Assembly: GCF_030769565.1 (NCBI RefSeq)
Contig: NZ_JAVCAP010000012.1
Location: 60,872-124,871, forward strand
Source: Methylophilus aquaticus
GTDB lineage: Bacteria > Pseudomonadota > Gammaproteobacteria > Burkholderiales > Methylophilaceae
Length of the DNA: 64,000 nt
Direction: 5' to 3'
Position numbers and translations under genes: made by a program. Under the pieces are notes generated by a model. That model was given only the letters and a program-made list of their open reading frames with translations, did no database searches and had not been told where the DNA came from. The stretch's first letter is position 1. Every line of letters starts with the position of its first letter. Shown one piece after another: positions 36,827 to 47,754 of this stretch.

Positions 36827-37975
36827 TTATTCACCAATATGCAATTCACTCCGCGCAACCCTGGCACTATTGAGCACGGCCTGCGCATCCTCGCCAATCA
36901 CAGTAAAATGACCCATTTTGCGGCCTTTGCGCGGCTCCTGTTTGCCATATAAATGCATTTTCAAGTCACCATGTGCAAATGCTTTATCCCAGGCTGGCTC
37001 GCTTTGCTGACCACTGTAAAGCCAACTGTCGCCCAGAATATTCACCATCACCGCTTTGCTATGTAAACGCGGGCTGCCAAGCGCCTGCCCGGTAATCACA
37101 CGTACCTGCTGTTCAAACTGGTTTGTCACGCAGGCATCAATCGTGTAGTGACCTGAATTGTGTGGTCGTGGCGCAATTTCATTGACCAGCAACTGGTTGC
37201 CCACCACAAAAAATTCCACACCGAGCACACCCACATAATTCAGTTGTGTCGCCAGTTTTTTCGCCAGTTCCTGGGCGTTGGCCTTGATCACCTCAGTACA
37301 GCGCGCAGGGGCGATGCTGATATCGAGAATGCCATTTAAATGGCTGTTTTCAGCAGTGGGAAAAGCCGCAATATTGCCATGTACATCTCGCGCCAGCACG
37401 ACAGAGACCTCCAGATCCAGTGGCAGCATTTTTTCGAGCACGCACACTTCCTGCTTGAAGGCGTGAAAAGCGGCTTTCGCTTCTTCAGGATTGGCAACGC
37501 GGGCCTGCCCTTTTCCATCATAGCCAAAACGCGCCACTTTGAGTACGGCCGGGTACATCTCGCCATTTTCAGGCAAGTCACTTTCAGCCAGCACCGGCAC
37601 AAATGGACCCACCGGCAACCCTGCCTCTTTAAAGAAAGTTTTTTCTTTAATACGGTGCTGCGCAATCGCCACCGCATCGGCACTCGGATGCACAACCGTG
37701 CTTTGTGCAAGCGTAGCCAATGTTTCGGCAGGCACATTTTCAAATTCGGTTGAAATCGCCTGGCAGGTTTCCGCCATCGTATTGAGTGCCGCGGCATCAT
37801 CATAAGCTGCGCACAAATGCACATCGGCAATCATGCCCGCCGGACTGTGTTTGTCCGGATCCAGCACGGTGACCTTATAACCCATTTCGTGCGCTGCAAT
37901 CACAAAAAAGCGGCCTAACTGGCCGCCACCCAGCATCCCGAGCATGGCGGGTGGTTGAATCACGGTTGGCATCAT
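36827..37975 (-). CDS. purK: 5-(carboxyamino)imidazole ribonucleotide synthase
   Basis: 382 residues, ATP-grasp enzyme. Blocks: [70 protein letters not shown]. It makes N5-CAIR from AIR, ATP and bicarbonate in purine synthesis. Its ATG overlaps the purE stop (ATGA), so the pair is translationally coupled. Confidence 0.96.
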   Translation of the reverse strand: MMPTVIQPPAMLGMLGGGQLGRFFVIAAHEMGYKVTVLDPDKHSPAGMIADVHLCAAYDDAAALNTMAETCQAISTEFENVPAETLATLAQSTVVHPSADAVAIAQHRIKEKTFFKEAGLPVGPFVPVLAESDLPENGEMYPAVLKVARFGYDGKGQARVANPEEAKAAFHAFKQEVCVLEKMLPLDLEVSVVLARDVHGNIAAFPTAENSHLNGILDISIAPARCTEVIKANAQELAKKLATQLNYVGVLGVEFFVVGNQLLVNEIAPRPHNSGHYTIDACVTNQFEQQVRVITGQALGSPRLHSKAVMVNILGDSWLYSGQQSEPAWDKAFAHGDLKMHLYGKQEPRKGRKMGHFTVIGEDAQAVLNSARVARSELHIGE

Positions 37976-38466
37976 GGTTTCTCGCTTAACTCCATTGCAT
38001 GTACTTTTTCAGCCTGCTTTTGACGGAAAGCAGTCAGCTTCTGAGCCAGGCCTGCATCATGATTGGCCAGCATGGCTATTGCAAACAGGCCTGCGTTTGC
38101 TGCACCGGCATCGCCGATTGCAAAGGTAGCTACCGGAATACCTTTAGGCATTTGTACGATAGACAATAAGGAGTCCTGCCCCTGCAAATGCTTGGAAGGC
38201 ACTGGCACACCTAATACGGGCAATGTTGTTTTAGCTGCGACCATACCTGGCAGGTGCGCTGCGCCTCCGGCACCGGCAATAATGACCTGAACCCCCTGGC
38301 TGGCAGCAGACTCGGCAAACTGGAACATCAAATCTGGCGTGCGATGGGCAGAGACGACACGGGCTTCATAGGCCACGCCAAAGTCTGCCAGCATTTGTGC
38401 CGCGTTTTTCATGACCGGCCAATCACTGTCCGACCCCATAATAATGGCTACCAAAGGTTTACTCAT
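37972..38466 (-). CDS. purE: N5-CAIR mutase
   Basis: 164 residues from the second of two ATGs ([19 protein letters not shown]), the usual PurE length. [25 protein letters not shown] and [24 protein letters not shown] form the active site. It converts N5-CAIR to CAIR. AAGG lies seven bases upstream of the chosen ATG. It lies just downstream of proB on the same strand. Confidence 0.96.
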   Translation of the reverse strand: MSKPLVAIIMGSDSDWPVMKNAAQMLADFGVAYEARVVSAHRTPDLMFQFAESAASQGVQVIIAGAGGAAHLPGMVAAKTTLPVLGVPVPSKHLQGQDSLLSIVQMPKGIPVATFAIGDAGAANAGLFAIAMLANHDAGLAQKLTAFRQKQAEKVHAMELSEKP

Positions 38467-38520
38467 CATATTGCCTTGCACTCTCCATGTTGCCTTGCAC
38501 GTTTTTAGCCTGGTTGGCAC

Positions 38521-39642
38521 TTAAACCAATACCAGGTTATCTCTGTGTATCAATTCTTTTTCTTCGATATATCCCAGCACGGCTTCAATTTCGCTGCTGG
38601 GTTTGCGCTTGATCCGACGGACCTCGTTCGCATTATAATTGACAATGCCCCGCGCCCATTCTTTGCCTTGTGCATCTACACACGCCACCACATCACCGCG
38701 TTCAAATTGGCCCAGCACATCCACCACGCCGATAGGCAGCAAACTCTTGCCATCCTTGAGCAATACATTCACCGCGCCTTCGTCCAGTACCAGCTTGCCA
38801 CCCACGCGTAAATGATCTGCCAGCCATTGCTTTTTGGCCAGTGTTTTCATTTTTACCGCTCTTAAATGTGTCCCAACCGCCTCTCCCTGGCTCAGGCGCA
38901 TCAGCACTTCAGGTTCGCGGCCAGAGGCAATGACCGTATGTGCTCCGCTGTTGGCTGCGCGTTTGGCAGCCAGAATTTTGGTCAGCATGCCACCCGTGCC
39001 GACTGCGCTGCCTGCACCGCCTGCCATTTTTTCCAATTCAGGATTACCTGCCGTTTCAAAGTTGATAAACTGCGCCCCAGGATCTTTACGCGGGTCGGCA
39101 GAATACAGCCCCTGCTGGTCTGTCAAAATAATCAGCGCATCGGCTTCAATCAGGTTTGCCACCAGCGCACCCAGCGTATCGTTATCGCCAAAACGGATTT
39201 CTTCGGTGACCACCGTATCATTCTCATTGATGATGGGAATCACATTTAAATCAAGCAATGTACGCAGTGTTGAGCGCGCATTCAAATAACGTTTGCGGTC
39301 TGCCAGATCCTCATGTGTCAGCAATAATTGTGCAGTGTGCAGGCCATGTTGAGCAAAACATTGCTCATACATTTGCACCAGTCCCATTTGCCCGACTGCA
39401 GCAGCCGCTTGTAACGCGTTGATTTCGACCGGACGTTTTTTCCAGCCCAAGCGCTGCATGCCCTCCGCCACGGCACCACTGGAAACCAGTACGACTTGCT
39501 TACCCTGCTTGACCAATGCGCTGATTTGTTGCGCCCAGGCGGCGATAGCGGTTTTATCCAGACCCTGGCCATTATTGGTGACCAGACTGGAGCCCACTTT
39601 GACTATCAGGGTTTTACTGTCTTGAATTAACGAAACGGTCAT
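38521..39642 (-). CDS. proB: Glutamate 5-kinase
   Basis: 373 residues. Amino-acid kinase domain with [54 protein letters not shown], and [17 protein letters not shown]-terminal PUA domain is present (about 280-370). First step of proline synthesis. It lies between obgE (18 bp upstream) and purE (about 55 bp downstream). Confidence 0.96.
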   Translation of the reverse strand: MTVSLIQDSKTLIVKVGSSLVTNNGQGLDKTAIAAWAQQISALVKQGKQVVLVSSGAVAEGMQRLGWKKRPVEINALQAAAAVGQMGLVQMYEQCFAQHGLHTAQLLLTHEDLADRKRYLNARSTLRTLLDLNVIPIINENDTVVTEEIRFGDNDTLGALVANLIEADALIILTDQQGLYSADPRKDPGAQFINFETAGNPELEKMAGGAGSAVGTGGMLTKILAAKRAANSGAHTVIASGREPEVLMRLSQGEAVGTHLRAVKMKTLAKKQWLADHLRVGGKLVLDEGAVNVLLKDGKSLLPIGVVDVLGQFERGDVVACVDAQGKEWARGIVNYNANEVRRIKRKPSSEIEAVLGYIEEKELIHRDNLVLV

Positions 39643-39660
39643 ACCAGTGGCATATTCTGA

Positions 39661-40755
<1,095 letters not shown>

Positions 40756-40794
40756 TTAAAAACCCATTCCAACCAGCACACGAAACTATAAATG

Positions 40795-40826
40795 AAAAAG
40801 CCCCGTCAAGCGACAGGGCTTTTTTC
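40795..40826 (-). terminator. Rho-independent terminator after rpmA
   Basis: Minus strand AAAAAGCCCTGTCG-CTT-GACGGGGCTTTTTC (inner CTGTCG/GACGGG pairing with one mismatch) with a T-run. It separates the L21/L27 mRNA from obgE. Confidence 0.85.
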
Positions 40827-40838
40827 ATAAAAGTGCGA

Positions 40839-41096
40839 TTAAACCGCTTCGATGCTCACGGTATGACGCTTTAATGCGCCTTTAACAGCAAATTTTACTT
40901 TGCCTTCTACCAATGCGAACAAGGTATGGTCTTTGCCCATGCCTACGTTTTCACCAGCGTGCATTTTGGTGCCACGTTGGCGCACAATGATGCTGCCTGC
41001 GTTTACCACTGTTTCGCCGAAAGCTTTAACGCCTAAACGTTTAGCCTGTGAGTCGCGGCCGTTACGTGAACTACCGCCTGCTTTTTTGTGTGCCAT
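40839..41096 (-). CDS. rpmA: 50S ribosomal protein L27
   Basis: 85 residues, standard L27: [45 protein letters not shown]. The N-terminus reaches the peptidyl transferase centre. Follows rplU by about 45 bp. Confidence 0.98.
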   Translation of the reverse strand: MAHKKAGGSSRNGRDSQAKRLGVKAFGETVVNAGSIIVRQRGTKMHAGENVGMGKDHTLFALVEGKVKFAVKGALKRHTVSIEAV

Positions 41097-41141
41097 GATG
41101 GATTCCTTATTTTTGCAATCTGCGTATTCCGCAGAGCCTGC

Positions 41142-41456
41142 TTATTTAGCAGAAATAGTATCGATTTGAATTTCTGTGTAGCTCTGGCGATGACCCTGAG
41201 TCTTGCGATAGTGCTTACGACGACGCATTTTAAAAATCATCACTTTGTCGCCACGGCCATGTGAAACCACTGTGGCACTCACTTTCGCACCAGCTACCAA
41301 TGGTGCTCCAATGGTGGTAGTTTCGCCGTCAGCAATCAACAATACTTTGTCGATCACCACTTTTGAACCTACGTCGCCAGTCAATTTCTCAACTTTTAAT
41401 TTTTCACCAGCGGCTACTTTGTACTGTTTGCCACCTGTTTTAATCACTGCGTACAT
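41142..41456 (-). CDS. rplU: 50S ribosomal protein L21
   Basis: 104 residues, standard L21: [25 protein letters not shown] and the C-terminal [22 protein letters not shown]. Pairs with L27 in the 50S subunit. First gene of the rplU-rpmA unit. Confidence 0.98.
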   Translation of the reverse strand: MYAVIKTGGKQYKVAAGEKLKVEKLTGDVGSKVVIDKVLLIADGETTTIGAPLVAGAKVSATVVSHGRGDKVMIFKMRRRKHYRKTQGHRQSYTEIQIDTISAK

Positions 41457-41493
41457 AATAATGCCTTAAACATCGCCTTTTAAAGAACCGGCA

Positions 41494-41521
41494 ATTATAC
41501 GCAATTTATCAAAGAATGCAA
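41494..41521 (-). promoter_or_regulatory. Sigma-70 promoter of rplU-rpmA
   Basis: Minus strand TTGCAT (41521-41516), 16-bp spacer, TATAAT (41499-41494), about 38 bp before the rplU start. Confidence 0.6.
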
Positions 41522-41598
41522 ATACATTTGCGTATGCTGCCGACCATCAAGCATTTTGATTTGCCATGCTACTTTTTCATCCACTTTTCCACACCGGC

Positions 41599-41919
41599 CT
41601 AAGCCCGCCACGGTCTGATGGTGCCATTTGTGTAGAACGCATAAACACTCAACATTGATTCTAACAGGGTTCGGGCCAGTGCGCTCAACTCACCCTGCGG
41701 GGCCTGATAAAAAACCACGCGGTAAACGGGTGGCATTTCCACATTATTAAGCGAACTGAGCGGCTGAAAGGTAATGCGCGCCACTTCCACGGCGGCCTCT
41801 GTCAGCACAACACTGAACATATCCGCAACCCGCAACTTTAAGCAACGGTCATCCGAGAGCCAACATTGATAATCCCGCTTATTTAATTGCGTCATGTAAG
41901 AAACCCTGACTTCATCCAT
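41599..41919 (-). CDS. Hypothetical protein
   Basis: 106 residues from the ATG at 41919, which has TAGGAGG nine bases upstream. Soluble, mixed alpha/beta, no signal or membrane segment; a C-terminal helix (ALARTLLESMLSVYAFY) and tail TIRPWRA. I do not recognise the family. It stands alone between rplU and the MocR pseudogene. Confidence 0.65.
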   Translation of the reverse strand: MDEVRVSYMTQLNKRDYQCWLSDDRCLKLRVADMFSVVLTEAAVEVARITFQPLSSLNNVEMPPVYRVVFYQAPQGELSALARTLLESMLSVYAFYTNGTIRPWRA

Positions 41920-42054
41920 GTGCTGCGACCTCCTAAAGCACGCATCGCGCCGAAAATTTCAGCTTAAGGAAAATCGCAATTGCCGAACAGTTGCAGTTTG
42001 GATTAAATTAACCATATCAGAGAACCCATTTCACCGCGCAAGTAAAGCATAATC

Positions 42055-43612
42055 GTGAAAAAATACGCAATCATTGCAGAAGAAATTGCCAGCGCCATTC
42101 AACAAGGCCTGTTGCGTCGCGGTGAAAAGTTGCCTTCTATCCGTCAAATTCAGTCAAGCAAAGGGGTCAATGCTTCCACGGTATTTCAGGCTTATTATCT
42201 GCTGGAAGCCAGGGGGCTGATTGCGGCCAAACCGCGGTCAGGCTATTACGTCACCGGCGCAAGCGCATTGCGCCCTTTGCAACCGGCAGATATCCAGTAT
42301 GATTCCGTGCCCATACAAACCGATATCAGCCAGTTAGTGTTCACTTTACTCGCGCACATCAAGGATAGCGCGCATACCCCCTTCGACTCAGCCTTTCCTA
42401 ACCCACACCTGTTTTCCCCTATCAAAACTGGCTGAACAGATGGAAACCGAGGTCAGGCGGATCGACCCATGGGATACCATCAATGACATTGGCCAAGACG
42501 ATGCCGAATTAAGGCGCCAAATTGCGTTACGTTATCAGCTGGATGGCGCGTCCACTTCTGCCGATGAAATTGTGGTGTGCAATTGCGCACTAGAAGCACT
42601 CAACCCCTGCCTGGCCGCAGTGACGCAACCGGGAGACACTGTGATCATTGAGTCACCCAGCTTTTATGCAGCGCTGCAATCCATCGAAAGACAAGGGTTA
42701 CGGGCAGTGGAAGTACCCAGCCATCCGGCTGAAGGCATCGACCTGCAAGCGCTAGAGCATGCCATTATCCAACACCGGCCCAAGGCCTGCTGGTTGATGA
42801 CAAATTTTCAGAATCCAACTGGCAGTCTCATGCCGGAAGCCAAAAAACAGGCACTGGTGGCACTAATGCATCGCTACCAACTGCCATTGATTGGGGATGA
42901 TGTCTATCGGGAGTTGTATTTTGGTAAGCAGCGGCCACTGCCGGCCAAGACCTATGACTAGGATGGCTGGGTGATGCATTGCAGCTCTTTTTTCAAGTGT
43001 CTGGCACCCGGTACCGGGTTGGCTGGGTGTCTGCCGGACGGTTTACCGAGGCCGTGACCACACTTAAAATATCCACCTCATTGCCACCTCATTGCCACCT
43101 CATTGCCACCTCATTGCCACCTCATTGCCACCTCATTGCCACCTCATTGCCACCTCATTGCCACCTCATTGCCACCTCATTGCCACCTCATTGCCACCTC
43201 ATTGCCACCTCATTGCCACCTCATTGCCACCTCATTGCAAGCACAACGCGCACTTGCAGTGCTACCTGACCAAAGGCGGGTATGACAAGCATTTGCGCCA
43301 GCTCCGGCACCAGTTGATGTTGCAACAACTGCAATATAGCCAGGCCATCAGCGCCTATTTTCCAACCGATATCCGCATGACACCGCCGCAAGGAGGTTAT
43401 TTTCTCTGGATACAACTTCCCGAAAAAGTAGATAGCCTGATGCTGTTTCAATCAGCGATCCAGCACAATATCAGCCTGGCACCCGGGCATATGTTTGCGT
43501 CAAAGCAGCAGTTTTCCAACTACATTGCCTCAATGTCGGGCATGTGTGGAATGCTGCCAGTGCACAGGCATTACAGACATTGGGCCGACTCATCGCACAG
43601 CCTCCGCCCTGA
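42055..43612 (+). pseudogene. MocR/PdxR-type GntR-aminotransferase regulator, decayed
   Basis: The pieces line up as one MocR-type regulator. The N-terminal GntR winged helix (IIAEEIASAIQQGLLRRGEKLPSIRQ) starts at 42055. The aminotransferase-fold blocks follow in order (WLMTNFQNPTGSLMP, IGDDVYRELYFG, YDGWVMHCSSF-K, RYRVGWVSAGRF, YLTKGGYDKHLRQLRHQL, TPPQGGYFLWIQLP, LNVGHVWNAAS). Lesions: a one-base gain in TTTTCCCC (42411-42419), a TAG at 42959-42961, a frame change at CCCGGTACCGGG (about 43008-43018), expansion of an 11-bp unit at 43073-43237, a frame change near 43260, and one near 43527. No continuous product is possible. All neighbouring genes are intact, so poor sequence quality is an unlikely cause. 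Confidence 0.85.
43073..43237 (+). repeat. 15 x 11-bp tandem repeat (CCACCTCATTG)
   Basis: Fifteen identical, uninterrupted copies of CCACCTCATTG. Because 11 is not a multiple of 3, all three forward frames stay open and encode the same cyclic peptide of 11 residues (LPPHCHLIATS). Each copy gained or lost shifts the frame. The MocR reading is restored around a single copy, so the ancestral gene probably had one. Confidence 0.97.
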
Positions 43613-43673
43613 ACTGATATGGTTTTTTAATTAACAACTGAATCTGTTTTATTATTACACCCTGCCCTACACT

Positions 43674-43703
43674 CACGCTCATCCCATTGTTAAGACGAGC
43701 GTG
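43674..43703 (+). repeat. Hairpin just before ccoG
   Basis: CACGCTC (43674-43680) and GAGCGTG (43697-43703), 16-nt loop, followed by TTTGT and the ccoG ATG at 43709. It could end read-through from the pseudogene or fold over the start region. Confidence 0.45.
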
Positions 43704-43708
43704 TTTGT

Positions 43709-45118
43709 ATGTCCTCCCCCCGCAACCATCCTGTGATCCCGATCGTCGCTACCCCCGCCACTGAGCAGACCATTTCACTTTACCAGAAGACACAGAAAAT
43801 TTATCCGCGCACCCTCAGTGGCTATTACAAAAACTGGCGCTGGGCCATGATCTGGCTGACCCAACTGGTGTTTTATGGCCTGCCATGGCTGCAGCATGGC
43901 GACAGGCAAGCGTTTTTACTGGATATTGGCGCACACCGCTTCTACCTGTTTGGTCTCGTGATCTACCCGCAAGACCTGTTCTATCTTGCGCTACTACTCA
44001 TTATCTGCGCGCTGGCACTGTTTTTATTTACCGCGGTGGCCGGGCGTTTATGGTGTGGATTTTCCTGTCCACAATCTGTGTATACCGAAATATTTTTATG
44101 GATGGAACGCAAGATAGAGGGCGACCGGCTGGCCAGGATCAAGCTGGATCAACCTGGCATCACGGTTAGAAAAGCCAGAATCAAGCTGAGCAAACATGGT
44201 GCATGGCTGGCATTTTCGCTGATCACAGGGTTTACGTTTGTGGGCTACTTTACGCCGGTACGCGAACTGTTCGCGGGTCTGCAACACATGCAACTGGGTG
44301 GATGGGAATGGTTCTGGCTAGGCTTCTACAGCCTGGCCACGTATGGCAATGCCGGCTTTTTGCGTGAGCAAGTGTGCAAGCATATGTGCCCCTATGCTCG
44401 CTTTCAAAGTGCCATGTTCGACAATAACACCCTGATTGTCGCGTATGACAGTGCCAGAGGGGAGCCGCGTGGGAGCCGCAGCAAAGACACTGACCCGCAG
44501 AAACAAGGGCTGGGGGCATGTGTGGACTGCAATATCTGCGTACAAGTCTGCCCAACCGGCATCGACATTCGCAACGGCCTGCAATATGAATGCATCAGTT
44601 GCGGCCTGTGCATTGACGCCTGTGACCAGGTCATGGATAAAATGCAGTATCCGCGCGGGCTAATCAAGTTTGCAACGGCCGATGGCAAGGCCATGCAAGC
44701 CACCTGGCGGCATTTGCTGCGGCCACGTGTACTGATTTACACCGCGCTTCTGCTGGTGATCTCGGCGGTGTTTGCCTACAGCCTTGCCAGCAAACCTGGC
44801 TTTATGGTTGACATCATGCGTGACCGCAACATCATGTACCGTGAAACGAATGAAGGTGTAGAAAATCTGTATCAGCTGCATCTGTCCAATGCCACCGAAA
44901 CCACCCAGCATTATCAGATTCAAGCCAGTGGACTGGCAGGACTGAGCGTGCAATCCGAACAGCAAATTACCCTCACGGCAGCCGGCGAAGCCCTGATTCC
45001 ACTCAGCATTCGCCTGACACATCCGGAAAAAACAGGAAGTCAGCAGATTCGTCTGGAAGTCACCGCACACCCCTCAGGTGAAACCGTAGTCAGCAAGACC
45101 ACCTTTTATTCGCCATGA
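43709..45118 (+). CDS. ccoG: Cytochrome c oxidase accessory protein CcoG
   Basis: 469 residues. Four to five membrane helices. A conserved FSCPQSVYTEIFLWMERKIEGDR, then CKHMCPYARFQSAMFD, and two 4Fe-4S clusters in CVDCNICVQVCPTGIDIRNGLQYECISCGLCIDACD. A C-terminal Ig-like domain (FixG_C). Family role: copper delivery/reduction for cbb3 oxidase assembly. No other cco gene is in the window, so it is detached from the ccoNOP cluster. Confidence 0.94.
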   Translation: MSSPRNHPVIPIVATPATEQTISLYQKTQKIYPRTLSGYYKNWRWAMIWLTQLVFYGLPWLQHGDRQAFLLDIGAHRFYLFGLVIYPQDLFYLALLLIICALALFLFTAVAGRLWCGFSCPQSVYTEIFLWMERKIEGDRLARIKLDQPGITVRKARIKLSKHGAWLAFSLITGFTFVGYFTPVRELFAGLQHMQLGGWEWFWLGFYSLATYGNAGFLREQVCKHMCPYARFQSAMFDNNTLIVAYDSARGEPRGSRSKDTDPQKQGLGACVDCNICVQVCPTGIDIRNGLQYECISCGLCIDACDQVMDKMQYPRGLIKFATADGKAMQATWRHLLRPRVLIYTALLLVISAVFAYSLASKPGFMVDIMRDRNIMYRETNEGVENLYQLHLSNATETTQHYQIQASGLAGLSVQSEQQITLTAAGEALIPLSIRLTHPEKTGSQQIRLEVTAHPSGETVVSKTTFYSP

Positions 45119-45203
45119 TATTCAAGCGCCCCTTACCCGCGTGTTTCGCTACGGTTTTTATATAACGGAGCGCTTGAACGCTGACAGTCTATGCGTCATA
45201 TCC

Positions 45204-46595
45204 TCAGACAGACAGATTCAGCACGCGGGTCTTTTTTTGCGCCAGCATTTTAAGCAGCAATTTATAGGTATCAAGATCAAACTTGAGCAATGCCGATTGT
45301 TGCCGTAAAGCCAGCAAGGTCTCGTCATCCTCGGCCACCCCCAGATAAGTCCAGTGCTCGAACACATGAATTTGTTTCAAATCATGATCGAGACTGTACT
45401 CTTCGATACCAATTTTTCCGGCGAAAGGCCAACTCTTGAGTTTGTGTGCAATTAACGCCTGTTGCACGCGCAAGGCATGCATTCCTGCGGATTCCTGACC
45501 ACAACAGAGGCCTTTACAGCGTTTGAGCTGATAGGCAAAACAAGGTCCGGTGCGGTCACTCTCAAGCCCCAGCACTTTCAGGCACAACTGGTGTTGCTCA
45601 GCTATTTTGCGCAGCGCCTCGGTGGCCTGCCGTTTGCTCTTGAAGGTACCAAACAGGCAATCCATGTCAGCGGGGTGAATATCATCCTCACCCACCAGTG
45701 TCAACAAAGGCAGCGCCTGCGTGTCCAATCGCCAGCTGCACAATTGGCGCTCGCGGCGTAACTGACGGTTATATATGGGTTGGCGCTCTTTTACCAGGCG
45801 CGACTCCAATAACAGTGCGCTGAACTCACCAGCCGTTGGGATCCACTCAAACCGCTGCATTTCCTGCGTCATGCGCATTTCTTTGGTGGAGGCATGATCG
45901 GCACTAAAATGCGACAACACCCGCGCCCGCAGATTGATGCTTTTGCCTATATACAATGGCAAATCATTTTCGCCATAAAACAAATAAACGCCTGGCGCTT
46001 CTGGTAACTCACCCACCATATGCGCATCGATATGCGGTGGCAAAGTTGGCGCCGACATCAGCTTTTCGGCAGCGGCCCTGACCGCGCCTTCACCAAGATC
46101 TCGCCTCGCATCTGCCAGCATGATTAAAATAGCTTCAACATCGCCCATCGCACGATGTCGGGCAAGCCCGCTGATCTGATGACGCTCAATAATGGCATCA
46201 ATGCCATGGCTGAAAAACTGGGGATACAGTAACCGTGACAGCTTGACGGTACACAGCACTTTCTGCCGCAGCGTAATGCCTAAACGCTTGCACTCACTTT
46301 TCAAGAAGCCATGATCAAAGCGTACATTGTGCGCGGCCAGCACGCTGCCTTCAAGAAAAGCCAGCAAGGTATCCGCCACCTCGGCAAACCGCGGTGCATC
46401 AGCCACCATCGCATCATTAATGCCAGTCAGCGATTGAATAAACGGAGGAATCGGCTGTTCAGGATTGACCAATGTCTGCCAGCGAGCAGTTTCTACGCCG
46501 TGGTCAAAACGGACCAGCGCGATCTCGGTGATGCGGTCACGCAAAGGCGTTGCGCCAGTGGTTTCCAGATCAAGAAAGGTAATTGAGGGAAGCAT
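45204..46595 (-). CDS. DnaQ-type 3'-5' exonuclease fused to GIY-YIG nuclease
   Basis: 463 residues. Exonuclease domain (about 1-170) with ExoI LDLETTG, ExoII HNVRFDHGFL, ExoIII HRAMGDVEA. A GIY-YIG domain (about 200-290) has PGVYLFYGENDLPLYIGKS and ERQPIYNRQLR, as in UvrC and Cho. A C-terminal Cys-containing domain (CFAYQLKRCKGLCCGQESA) resembles the UvrC-like region. The combination is known in proteobacterial repair proteins and suggests incision plus trimming in DNA repair; no function is shown. Paired with a small Cys-rich gene upstream. Confidence 0.88.
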   Translation of the reverse strand: MLPSITFLDLETTGATPLRDRITEIALVRFDHGVETARWQTLVNPEQPIPPFIQSLTGINDAMVADAPRFAEVADTLLAFLEGSVLAAHNVRFDHGFLKSECKRLGITLRQKVLCTVKLSRLLYPQFFSHGIDAIIERHQISGLARHRAMGDVEAILIMLADARRDLGEGAVRAAAEKLMSAPTLPPHIDAHMVGELPEAPGVYLFYGENDLPLYIGKSINLRARVLSHFSADHASTKEMRMTQEMQRFEWIPTAGEFSALLLESRLVKERQPIYNRQLRRERQLCSWRLDTQALPLLTLVGEDDIHPADMDCLFGTFKSKRQATEALRKIAEQHQLCLKVLGLESDRTGPCFAYQLKRCKGLCCGQESAGMHALRVQQALIAHKLKSWPFAGKIGIEEYSLDHDLKQIHVFEHWTYLGVAEDDETLLALRQQSALLKFDLDTYKLLLKMLAQKKTRVLNLSV

Positions 46596-46630
46596 CTACA
46601 ACAGCAAAATCAGGCAATGCCAACGACCAA

Positions 46631-46804
46631 TTAACCAAGCTGCGTCAACTTGTGCGCCAGCACTGCTTCGCCATAGATATTCCGATGCTTCAAACATTCG
46701 GGCGCACTTTTATCAGGACAATGCTCGCGTAACTTGCAATGACAACTTTCAGCCACGATTTTTTCCAGGATTTCCAAGCTAGACTGAGGGAGCGTTGTAC
46801 TCAT
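46631..46804 (-). CDS. Small Cys-rich protein, unrecognised
   Basis: 57 residues, from an ATG at 46804 with a weak GGA site. Four Cys: CHC (21, 23), C29 and C37, within CHCKLREHCPDKSAPEC, a possible Zn or Fe site. It ends 35 bp before the exonuclease gene on the same strand, so the two are likely co-transcribed. No family recognised. The four regularly placed Cys residues and full framing between start and stop argue for a real gene. Confidence 0.6.
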   Translation of the reverse strand: MSTTLPQSSLEILEKIVAESCHCKLREHCPDKSAPECLKHRNIYGEAVLAHKLTQLG

Positions 46805-47000
46805 ATTTTTCCAATGACGTCATACCAATCAATAACAGCACATTATTATGTGCTACTTCAAAAAAGTGTAGCTGATTCCAGTCAGCAATGGCATCTATTT
46901 ATTTTTTTAGCCCACTGAGCATTCTTTGCTGGTTGACAAATCAGATACAGCTTTAATTTCCTTAATGATTCATTTTTTTATTTTGCATTAACATAAACCA

Positions 47001-47019
47001 TCGCAAAATACCATTGCGA
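47001..47019. promoter_or_regulatory. Inverted repeat TCGCAA-N7-TTGCGA
   Basis: Perfect 6-bp arms about 200 bp upstream of ohrR. A second pair, AATTCT-GCTA-AGAATT, lies at 47079-47094, and TACAAATTGT at 47114-47123 resembles the AT-rich OhrR palindrome. All fall in the gene-free stretch 46805-47211, which otherwise looks like an AT-rich control region. Confidence 0.35.
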
Positions 47020-47211
47020 AAAATATTTATCAATAATTATTAAACACTTACACTTCTTTAGTGCGTCAGAAAACACGCAATTCTGCTAAGAATTCTGTCA
47101 GTCTTGTAAAAGATACAAATTGTTACCACTAATGACGAATCGACTATGGACAGCACTGATAAATGGTGCTGTAATCCATCTTTGTCAATTACTTTTACAT
47201 ACAAGTATCAC

Positions 47212-47649
47212 ATGCCTAATTTATATCTGGAAAATCAGTTGTGCTTTTCTCTCTACTCTGCAACGCATGCTTTGTTGCGTTCTTACAAGCCAGATCTGGA
47301 CAAGCTTAATTTGACCTATCCGCAATATTTGGTCCTGGTTGCATTGTGGCAATATAGCCAACTCTCCATCAAGGAAATCGCGGAAAAACTGCTGTTGGAG
47401 CCGGCAACAATTACGCCAGTAGTCAAGCGCCTTGAAGTCAAGAAGCTGACTAAACGTACTCGCCAGAAAGATGATGAACGTGTTGTGATTGTCAGCCTGA
47501 CGGAGGAAGGTCAGGCATTACGCAGCAAGCTCTCGGATATACAAAAAAGGGTCGCGTGCGACACAGGCTTGGATGAAGGTGCATTCAACACATTAAACAA
47601 AACATTAAGTGATCTGACCAAAAACGTTTCCGCAAAAATCCCGAGCTAA
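47212..47649 (+). CDS. ohrR: OhrR-type MarR-family organic-peroxide regulator
   Basis: 145 residues from the internal ATG (MPNLYLENQLCFSLYSATHA). The reactive-Cys position of OhrR is present in NQLCF (Cys11). MarR winged helix: LTYPQYLVLVALWQ, SIKEIAEKLLLEPATITPVVKRLE, RQKDDERVVIVSLTEEG. OhrR represses ohr until its Cys is oxidised by organic peroxides. No ohr gene is in the window, so the target is elsewhere or lies beyond the edges. Confidence 0.85.
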   Translation: MPNLYLENQLCFSLYSATHALLRSYKPDLDKLNLTYPQYLVLVALWQYSQLSIKEIAEKLLLEPATITPVVKRLEVKKLTKRTRQKDDERVVIVSLTEEGQALRSKLSDIQKRVACDTGLDEGAFNTLNKTLSDLTKNVSAKIPS

Positions 47650-47681
47650 CCCTCAACCCGAGCTAAACGAAATGTTAACTC

Positions 47682-47718
47682 GCAAAAAGCCCCATCATAA
47701 TTGGGGCTTTTTTTGCGC
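47682..47718 (+). terminator. Rho-independent terminator after ohrR
   Basis: CGCAAAAAGCCCCA, loop TCATAA, TTGGGGCTTTTTTTGCG: long stem followed by T-run. Confidence 0.9.
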
Positions 47719-47754
47719 TTGTTGCGATGTTTAATTGATTAACAGGCGTGATTG

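Noticed and set aside
43073..43237. CRISPR-like array
   Set aside because: Units are contiguous 11-mers without spacers; this is a tandem repeat.
42979..43269. Repeat-rich 96-residue protein as a separate gene
   Set aside because: It starts at TTG inside the aminotransferase reading and is part of the decayed MocR gene.
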